The notes under the pieces were generated by a model. That model was given only the letters and a program-made list of their open reading frames with translations. It was not told where the DNA came from and ran no database searches. A stretch of DNA of 27,518 nt from positions 1 to 27,518 of the forward strand of contig AZLU01000355.1 of the NCBI GenBank assembly GCA_002224055.1, in the 5' to 3' direction. Positions 20,928 through 27,518 of this stretch are shown here, in pieces (the stretch's first letter is position 1; each line of letters begins with the position of its first letter). This stretch comes from Pezizomycotina sp. ARF18. Its lineage: Eukaryota > Ascomycota. The translations under genes were made by a program, and so were the position numbers.

Positions 20928-21197
20928 TTATACCGACATCGGCCACGAGTGTCGTCGTTGGAACACTGAGCGCAGAACTTCGCCGTCCTGACCCGGAATA
21001 TTGGGAAGGGCGATATTATTGCGGAGACCGTAAAAGCCCTGTTGGAGCTGGCCGGGTGGGCGTGGGTTCAGCCCAGGTGGGCTGGAGCTTCGACTCGGAC
21101 TGTCAACTGGGGTGCTGGAACCCGACGTGGGGTTGTAGCCTGGATACCCCGGCTGCGGAGCGGACCATAATTGCAATTGCTGGTCGTTGTAAGACAT
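20928..21197 (-). CDS. Small Pro/Ser/Gly-rich conserved-type protein, 89 residues, intact
   Basis: The ATG at 21197 sits in a good context (ACAAA before ATG) after a long CT-rich leader reaching about 21340. The protein starts MSYNDQQLQLWSAPQPGYPG, has a Ser/Pro-rich disordered middle (SGSSTPVDSPSRSSSPPG, with several SP sites that could be phosphorylated), then GFYGLRNNIALPNIPG and ends RRHSWPMSV. It has no membrane segment or catalytic motif. It is one of the few frames here with no break. Composition and leader strongly suggest a real gene; I assign no function. A regulatory or adaptor role for a short disordered protein is only a guess. Confidence 0.72.
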   Translation of the reverse strand: MSYNDQQLQLWSAPQPGYPGYNPTSGSSTPVDSPSRSSSPPGLNPRPPGQLQQGFYGLRNNIALPNIPGQDGEVLRSVFQRRHSWPMSV

Positions 21198-22159
21198 TTT
21201 GTTGTGACTAGCGGATGCGAATGAGTGGAGATGGTATGGTGGTGTATGATTCGAGCGCTAGTGATTTCTAGCGGTAAGGAGTAGAGGATGAACTCAATGA
21301 AGAGGACCCAAAGATGAGAGTGACCGCGGAGAGTATGGGGTATTTAGAGAGACCCAATTGATATTGTGGAGAAGTGAAAGGAGCAACTGCGGATGGAGAA
21401 TGAGGATGAAAATGGAGATGGGTAGATTTGAAGGCGATACGAGCTGACTTAAATCTTCAGAAATTATTCTTAGAATCTTCTTGTTTCCTGGTAGTATTGT
21501 AATTCTACCACCAATACATTCATAATTGATTCAATTACAATCGACGACGTGGCTTCATGTTGAAAGGGACCGAGTAGAAGAGTAAAAAGATCACAAGGAC
21601 ACGAAAGAAGCCAGTGTAGGACCGACAAGTCTGTAAGGCCCATCGCGAGAGGTCATTTTGGCTGCCACGGATGTTTCTGCAAAGGAATGCATTACTGAAT
21701 GGGAGCAATGAAGCGTAAATAGTCGAAGGGATGGAAAAACCCATGGTGGTTGGATGAAGTCGAAGGGCGTGTTGACAGTATGCTCCGTATTCTTTTTTTC
21801 TCTTTAGGATTCCGGAAGTTAATTGAAAGCTAGGCGTGGGGGTATAATAGCTACGGTAGCAAGGAATTGGAGGTTTTTGGTAAAGAGTGTATCGGAGTGT
21901 ATCGGAGCTCTTTCTCTAGAAAACAAGACCATGATTCTTCCAGCTTTTTTATGTTTGCGGGGAGAAAGTTCTTCTTCCGTTTCAATCTCCTCCGATTTTC
22001 AATTCTCACAACCTTCCTGGACAACCTCAATCACAGACCCATAAATTGTGCAACACATCACCGTGAATTACATTTGCATCCTGCACTCTTCCCTTATAGG
22101 GCTCTTGGAACCCGTTCTGTATCAATAACTCCTGTCTTTCTTTTCTCATCCCATGTAAA
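21198..22159. other. Leader of the 20928 gene, then sequence with no firm gene
   Basis: 21198 to about 21345 is the probable leader of the minus-strand gene. A minus frame with ATG at 21744, ending at 21535 (69 residues), has a hydrophobic segment (GFFRVLVIFLLFYSVPF) and a basic end. It could be a small membrane protein but has no other support. No further gene seen. Confidence 0.35.
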
Positions 22160-22591
22160 GTGAAACGCCAACATCACCCGCATATGCACGCTGCATGTCG
22201 TGACTCGATGGTGGAAAAAATTTGGAAAACGAAAAATTCTGCCCACTCTATTCTCTCGCTAGAACAACCTAATTATGAGCCTTTCCCGCGGAGACTCTCT
22301 CGAGATTTTGTGTTCGGAATTTTTCTTGGGGGTGCTTGGTCAGAAGACCAAGCGCTCTCACACGCGCCAGCTGTCCTCCGAATTCTTTTCTCTCTTATCC
22401 TTTGTCCCGTCAGATCCTTCGCTATCAGTATCCGCAATGGTGATATATTGTTAAGCTCGAAACAATCAAAGTTTAGTCTTGAACGGTTGCTCATGGAGTG
22501 GACTATGCAAGACTTTCCTCTAGCTAGTTATATCCTACTGATGTTCAACCAAACTATTATCGATATATCGCTATTTGCTGATACAACCTAG
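22160..22591 (+). other. Open frame of doubtful coding status
   Basis: It is open for 144 codons from a GTG at 22160, with the first in-frame ATG at 22184. It includes FVFGIFLGGAWSEDQALSH and hydrophobic RILFSLILCPV. Part of the antisense strand (22494-22273, ATG start) is equally open and basic. No splice sites, promoter or family motif favour either strand. Confidence 0.25.
22334..22353. repeat. Perfect 8-bp hairpin with AGAA loop
   Basis: GCTTGGTC, loop AGAA, GACCAAGC. It lies inside the doubtful open frame; no U-run follows on either strand. Confidence 0.5.
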
Positions 22592-22599
22592 AGTCAATG

Positions 22600-25500
22600 C
22601 TCATTGAAAAAAATAATGAAGTAGTAACAATAATCATTAAATACGTTTCTCGGTGACTGAAGGGGAAAATCGCTATGATGCGCATACCTATTTCAGTCAT
22701 CTCTAGGAGGTTAATGCTCTTGGGATTGGAGATGACCTGCCGAAGCTTTTTTATTTTATTTATTTATTTATTTATTTATTTTTGGGAAGAGGATTAATCA
22801 AGTATTTCCATGAGTGGGGATGGACATCAACAACTAATTTCAGTGAAAAAATTTTTATTCCCGTATCGCCCAACAAACAGCTACTCGACCAGTAACCCAT
22901 TCGATCAAGGCTACCTTTCGCAGATACAACTATTCCGGACTACCCGTTTATTTCGCTTTCCAAGTAAAGCAATTATATATTCAAACGAAATAAAATTGCA
23001 AGAGCCTTCTCCTCGCGCGGCGATATCCTATAATCGAAAGTGTTTGCCAACTCCCGCGAAAGATCCCGAACACTCTATATCACGTTCATTCAGGGGCTAT
23101 TACACACCGAAGTCATCGTATATTCATATCAGACTACACACCTCCCGTTACGTCGTTCGCTTATCCATCGTGAAATTGCTACACCCGAACGCTTCATAAT
23201 ATCATTCATCGCTTTAAAGCGACATGAAAGCTACAAAGATGGGACCATCCTTAGCTAAGATATGAGGAGAAATGCCAGGAAATACAATAGTCCAACTTCT
23301 CCCATAGTACTCTCTAAGCTGCAGAACAAGAGGATACGATCAACGCACATTATCCTCTCCGACGTTTGATATTAGGAGTACCAATGTAAAGCCTACCACG
23401 TAGCACTGCAGAGAACGTCTTCAACGCGTGGCTGGCATAGTAAAAACTTCACCGCTGGTTTAAACCGGACTCCATCAAAAATGCGTTCAATGTGCTTCTC
23501 CAAGTAGCCCAATTACATATAAACGTGGTAAAAGGAAGCCCACACGATATCATTCTCCAAAGCTTCAGACAGTAAGATTGGTTTCGTTCCACACAGCCGG
23601 TCGATACTTAACGGCGAAGTTTGTCAAGATGTCTGATATCAAAAGATCTGCTACATTCATTTCTGTAGATCTACAGGCTTCATAGATTTCTAATTGAATT
23701 CACGTGGACCCTTTTTCACATCAAATTATGAGTGCAGTCAAAATATACTCCACGGTATCTCGAAGTCTGAAGATGAACTTTCCGGTTCCATGCTTCACTC
23801 GATTTTAGAAAAATCCTCGAATAATAAAGGACACATACTACCTCAACGAAACCTCTTTCCAATCCGCTTAATAACGCGTAATATGAAAATAATTGTCGAT
23901 AGCGTCCTGTAGCCTCTCCAACCTTTTGTATGTGACGAGCAACGGAAATAAAAGGGTATCTTAGAACTTTAGAACCACTACGTAGTTGTATAGTCTCATT
24001 CCCCTTCAGAAACTTCTATTTCTTATACTTTTGTTAGCGGAAAGAAATATAAACCAAAAGCTGTAAATCCTCACAGCTTCTTTCCGACACCCGGATAGCT
24101 CCATCAACGTTTCTTATTTTATTTTATTTTTTTTTATTTATTTTATTTTTTTCTTTAGGACAGTGCGGCTACAAAGCATACCTTACACCCGTAAGAGGCA
24201 GAAAAATGTTATCTTCTATTTACGAAAGAATGCTACTCGAAATTTGGGAATCATATTTAGTATGATGCAAGACAGGTAAAGTATAATATCTAGCGCTTGC
24301 ATCGCAGGGACGAATGTTCGGATAAGCTGGATACTGGACAAACAAAAGCTTGCGTATAACAAAAGTGAAAACCAATACGCAGGCCTACCCGCCTACCCAT
24401 AAAAAAGAAATGTTTACGAATCTGTAGCATCTATATCTCACCCATTATCGCCCCGCTCTATCCAATGACCTTAGGGAGACTTTCCCTACTAAACTCTCGT
24501 CGAAAAAAAACTTTCCAAAAGCATATTCCTACTTTCTCATGCGTTTCTCTTCTCTTATGTGAGGTAGATGTACTAACGGCAAACTACAATGATCGCATAG
24601 GCATACTTCACAATGTTTACACCTGTGGAATCGATACCAAGTCACTATTCCATACGGTTCCTCACATACTAGAGTGGCCACAGGGACCATAGAAACCCAC
24701 AAGCTCTTATTTCCAACCCCTTTAAGCGACCCACCTTAACCATGCGATATTCTGGCATCGCTCTCTACGGACCGATACTCAAATGGACCACTAAATGGAG
24801 CGACAAATCCCTGATTATGCCCACGCGAGACGTCCTGATAAAGAAACAAGTGATATGTAAACTTGTAGCAAGCTTTCCGTGAGACTCTTTCCGCTCCCGA
24901 ATCTTCGCATGCCTATTAGTCTTAACCGTCACCCCGCGCTCTTATAAGTATCATGTCCCTGCAATCATGTTCACAGCTTGTGTCGAAGGACGATAGACTG
25001 TTTCCAACATTGCAAGTACGAAACGAGATACTCGAGAGAAGCTCCGGTTCTCTTTACACGCCGCAGTCCTACGCCACATAAAATGAATCTTGTGCCCAAC
25101 CAAACACATAGACCGTATTTTGCACTACTGCGTTGCAGAACCCAGTCGTAGTGAAGCAGGATATCTCTGCAGAGAGCTCGAAAAGTACAATCGTAAATCG
25201 AACCTGCTCGGTTTTCTTCGCAAGTCTATATTGTACAAATAGGTAGAACGTAGTGTAGCCTATAACTCTAATCTTTCTGATATCCCGCCCAGGTTCCACT
25301 GATATTCATGGAGTGAGGCTTCCGACGTCTCCAATATCATAGATTCTACTACGCGATCGACCTGCGGCGCCTCATAAGTTTTAACTCGACATGAGTACCT
25401 CTTCGTCTTAGACTATATACTGGAATTAAAAGAAGCTGTAGAGATCTCGGCGTCGCTACCTCATAAACTCACCTTCAATTGCCGCCACATTCGTCCCAAA

Positions 25501-25805
25501 CCCCAATTCCGAGGATAGTACTTCCATTTTTATTTCCCCTACGAGAATATCCAGAGCCATAAAAATCTTACAGAAGCTACCACTTGCCGCGCCCAAAATC
25601 CATGCATAACATTAAATTAGATGAGTGGAGGACGCATACTATAATGCCGGCACTAACACCCCATAGTACTTTCGCTTTATGATCCATTGCGCCGCATTTC
25701 CTTGACATGAAACGGAAGTTAACATAAACCCAAAGCATTTACGTCCTCACAGCTTTCTCCTCCGAGAGTCGCATAGTTCGATTGACGTTATCTTTGCTTT
25801 TACAG
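22600..25805. other. Long stretch without a supported gene
   Basis: It contains a TTTA microsatellite (about 22748-22783) and a T/TTTA-rich tract (about 24110-24160). Open frames at 22810-23199 (ATG, 129 codons) and 23694-23912 show no motif. Two segments near 24025-24190 and 25700-25835 look related (listed separately). The rest may be decayed repeat sequence; I see no transposase or reverse-transcriptase motif. Confidence 0.45.
24025..24190 (+). repeat. Diverged direct repeat, copy 1
   Basis: It shares with 25700-25835 the order of ATAAACC, CTCACAGCTT, a stretch rich in C/T, an intron-end-like pyrimidine-AG, and the exact 15-mer AAGCATACCTTACAC (24174-24188). This copy has a long T/TTTA insertion before the AG. 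Confidence 0.4.
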
Positions 25806-25835
25806 ATGCAAGTAACTCCAAGCATACCTTACACA
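25700..25835 (+). repeat. Diverged direct repeat, copy 2
   Basis: It carries ATAAACCC, CTCACAGCTTT, TTGCTTTTACAG and the exact 15-mer at 25820-25834. It runs into the open frame that starts at 25806. Confidence 0.4.
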
Positions 25836-26021
25836 ACGCATTTCGCTGACGCATATACACCTTATTTATCCAAGGCAAAGTTAAATAACGAAGTCTTAAA
25901 GTATTATCTAGAAGAAATAAGATCATCGATAAAAAAAAAAGCGTGTAAGAGAAAAGAAAAGAATGAAAAGATCGACGTAAGCGATCGACGCTCTTCAGAC
26001 AAAGTAAAACACCAAGTTTAA
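25806..26021 (+). CDS. Candidate short basic protein or last exon
   Basis: The ATG at 25806 directly follows GCTTTTACAG, a typical 3' splice site, so this is either a short gene or the last exon of one whose upstream exons I cannot place. The 71-residue frame reads MQVTPSIPYTTHFADAYTPY, a helical part (KAKLNNEVLKYYLEEIRSSI) and a Lys/Arg-rich tail (KKKACKRKEKNEK) that could act in nuclear targeting or nucleic-acid binding. It ends 81 bp from the stop of the glutaredoxin gene, which runs the other way. Its 5' part overlaps the diverged direct repeat, so the frame could also belong to a repeated element. Confidence 0.4.
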   Translation: MQVTPSIPYTTHFADAYTPYLSKAKLNNEVLKYYLEEIRSSIKKKACKRKEKNEKIDVSDRRSSDKVKHQV

Positions 26022-26101
26022 AGATCTATTATCTCATCCCTTCCACGTACTCCACTCCGATCCTCCCCTATCCACCCTTCTATCCGACTCATAAGCCCCA
26101 C

Positions 26102-26641
26102 TCAAAGCTTCGCATCGACCATCTGCGCCAGTTTCTTCCTCGGAATAGCCTGCAAATCACTATTCCCGCCAATATGACTCTGTCCGATGAAAATACTCGG
26201 CACCGTGCTCTGGCCCGTTTTATTCTTCCTAAAATCACATAATTCCCATTCTTAGTCCCTTCCTCTCGCACCTCCAGCATAAAAAAAAGAATAGAGGAAA
26301 AAAAAGAACCTACAGCGCAACCTGAATATCGTCGCCATCTACAACCACCAGCTCCGTCAGCGTCAAAAACACAATTTAAAACAAATACATACGAGAAGGA
26401 TGATAACTTACTTTCTTCCTTGTCCAATTCAATAACCTTAAACTCCACCTTGAGATCCGAAATGGTTTCCTTGGCCTTTCTACAGTAGGGACACCACGAT
26501 TTGAGAAAACCACTTATGATGCACATTTATTAGCATGAGGTCCCTACTTTAAGAACCTGAGCTCGACTTGTGTAATGATTTTCTTTTTACCTATCTTATT
26601 ATCGTTGACATATTCCTCAACTTGTCCTTTGCCGTAGACAT
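26102..26641 (-). CDS. Dithiol glutaredoxin (CPYC type), four exons, frame-broken in two
   Basis: Glutathione-dependent thiol-disulfide oxidoreductase of the cytosolic Grx class. Exons: 26641-26591, 26512-26412, 26338-26314 and 26228-26102. Donors GTAAAA, GTAAGT and GTAGGT; acceptors AAG, TAG, TAG. Joined, the reading gives the start MSTAKDK, VEEYVNDNKI, VVFSK, then SWCPYCRKAKETISDLKVEF with the CPYC active site, KVIELDKEENGDDIQVAL, then TVPSIFIGQSHIGGNSDLQA with the TVP cis-proline and the GG-ND glutathione-binding motif, and QMVDAKL. About 100 residues, the family's normal length. Exon 1 lacks one base before GTT and exon 2 lacks one in the AAA before TCG; all catalytic and glutathione-binding residues are present. 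A longer N-terminus upstream of the ATG is possible. Confidence 0.88.
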
Positions 26642-27321
26642 GGTTGCTGTAGTCGCTCTTGCCGTTGTTGTAGTCGTGTACCGTCTGAAGAATTAGATAT
26701 AAATTGCATTTAAAAGGAGAATGATGATTTTTGATGATGTAACGGTTGTGTGGTTGTTTTCTGTCGTGGGAACACCAGGTTTATATAGACGATTTCTCTT
26801 GGCGGAAAGGTTTAAGATTTCAAATAAGACTTTCGGAAAATGATGATCCGTTCCGACTTTTCGGCCGAGCGAGGGGAGGCCGGTTCTAGACTTATTTTCT
26901 TGCTAATCTTTCACAACTTCTTATATCCGTTCGTGAATAACACGAGTAAATCGTTTTCTGCTCAGTAATCATGGCAAAATCGCAAATTTATTTATTAAAA
27001 GAAGCTGGGATGAAGTATAAGCTGAAAATTAGGATATATACTCGTAAATGTGAATAATGTCTGGAGCGAAACTGTTACAAATCAAAAGGAAGAAAAGTGC
27101 TTGTAAATCCTTCTTTCGATCATTTCCTGTGTCGCAGGCGCGCAATATTTTGGGAAAGTTGAAGACTCCTTCGCCGACTTTTCCCACGAGGCTTACAAAA
27201 AAAAATTTAAAAAAAAAAAAAAAGTCAGGGCGGAACAATTGAAAACCTATAGGTAGCCCGTTATGCTTCACAGAATCAATAAAACATGCGAAGGAGCGTC
27301 CAATGACATTGGTATCTAAGT
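26642..27321. other. Upstream region of the glutaredoxin gene, otherwise no supported gene
   Basis: On minus, CTATATAAACC (26779-26789) is a good TATA box about 140 nt upstream of the glutaredoxin ATG. Farther out lie A-rich tracts near 27199-27224. The open minus frame 27029-27340 includes GRSFACFIDSVKHNGLPIGF, but it has no intact motif or start support. Confidence 0.45.
26779..26789 (-). promoter_or_regulatory. TATA box of the glutaredoxin gene
   Basis: Minus-strand CTATATAAACC, about 140 nt before the ATG at 26641. Position and sequence fit an ascomycete core promoter. Confidence 0.5.
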
Positions 27322-27504
27322 AGCCTTTTTTGTATACCAAACCCAGCCATTCAAAGTAAAGTATCGTGAAATATCAAAATGGGGATGGGTACAGAGTATT
27401 CACGCGAACGGCGCCTGGAATATTACTGGCTCACTTCGAGGCTCGGGGCAGATGTCCATGCATGACAACGCCTACTTTAGTGTGTCCGACTTGAACACAG
27501 AATA
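27322..27504 (+). CDS. Possible exon at the right edge, unrecognised
   Basis: The open plus frame reads YQTQPFKVKYREISKWGWV, then SIHANGAWNITGSLRGSG, then QMSMHDNAYFSVSDLNTE to TAA at 27502-27504. Composition is protein-like, with alternating aromatic, Gly and Asn residues suggestive of beta structure and an N-I-T glycosylation site, as in secreted enzymes. No ATG opens it; an upstream exon would be needed, and TCTAAG at about 27313-27318 is only a weak acceptor. It could instead be the tail of a gene continuing beyond the window after a frame break. Another frame has ATG at 27379 (MGMGTEYSRERRLEYYW), less convincing. Confidence 0.35.
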
Positions 27505-27518
27505 AGATATGTAAACGA

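Noticed and set aside
27029-27340. Minus frame with GRSFACFIDSVKHNGLPIGF, at first resembling a retroelement protein
   Set aside because: No catalytic motif of integrase or reverse transcriptase; half of the frame is a poly-Phe reading of an A tract.

Overview
The window looks like nuclear DNA of a filamentous ascomycete (Pezizomycotina). Supporting evidence: a PTH11/fungal-rhodopsin-type membrane protein gene (a family typical of these fungi), short introns of about 50-100 nt with CTAAC/CTGAC branch sites, CT-rich leaders, TATA boxes, and dispersed poly(A)/poly(T) tracts. I saw no rRNA, CRISPR or prokaryote-type operon structure.

The main reading problem is that nearly every recognisable gene is cut by one- or two-base frame breaks, usually at short homopolymers, while family motifs stay intact on both sides. 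Uncorrected long-read sequence fits this better than independent decay of a lipase, a glutaredoxin and a receptor-like gene, but sequence alone cannot decide. Gene calls therefore rest on motifs, splice signals and paralogy, not on long open frames.

Layout: (1) 63-1333, minus: six-exon PTH11-like gene. (2) 1340-4930: mostly AT-rich, no firm gene, a tRNA-like pol III box pair near 2571-2620. (3) 4936-5604, plus: fragments of an unrecognised protein. (4) 5879-7035, minus: alpha/beta-hydrolase lipase with an AHSMGG elbow. (5) 7975-8733 and 11133-11819, plus: two paralogues of an unrecognised family sharing an intron of 97/98 nt, flanking a leucine-zipper protein (9599-10042). (6) 12291-17737, minus: a long multi-exon gene whose middle holds about nine related exon-intron units (period about 235-300 bp) with microexons of 19-43 nt. 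(7) 18122-18414, plus: small gene divergent from it. (8) 19616-20146, plus: unrecognised acidic protein. (9) 20928-21197, minus: intact small Pro/Ser-rich protein. (10) 21200-25800: repeat-rich, no firm gene. (11) 25806-26021 plus and 26102-26641 minus: a candidate basic last exon and a four-exon dithiol glutaredoxin, tail to tail. (12) 27322-27504: a possible exon at the right edge.

No pathway links these genes. The most novel features are the homologous-intron/microexon array and the paralogous pair.
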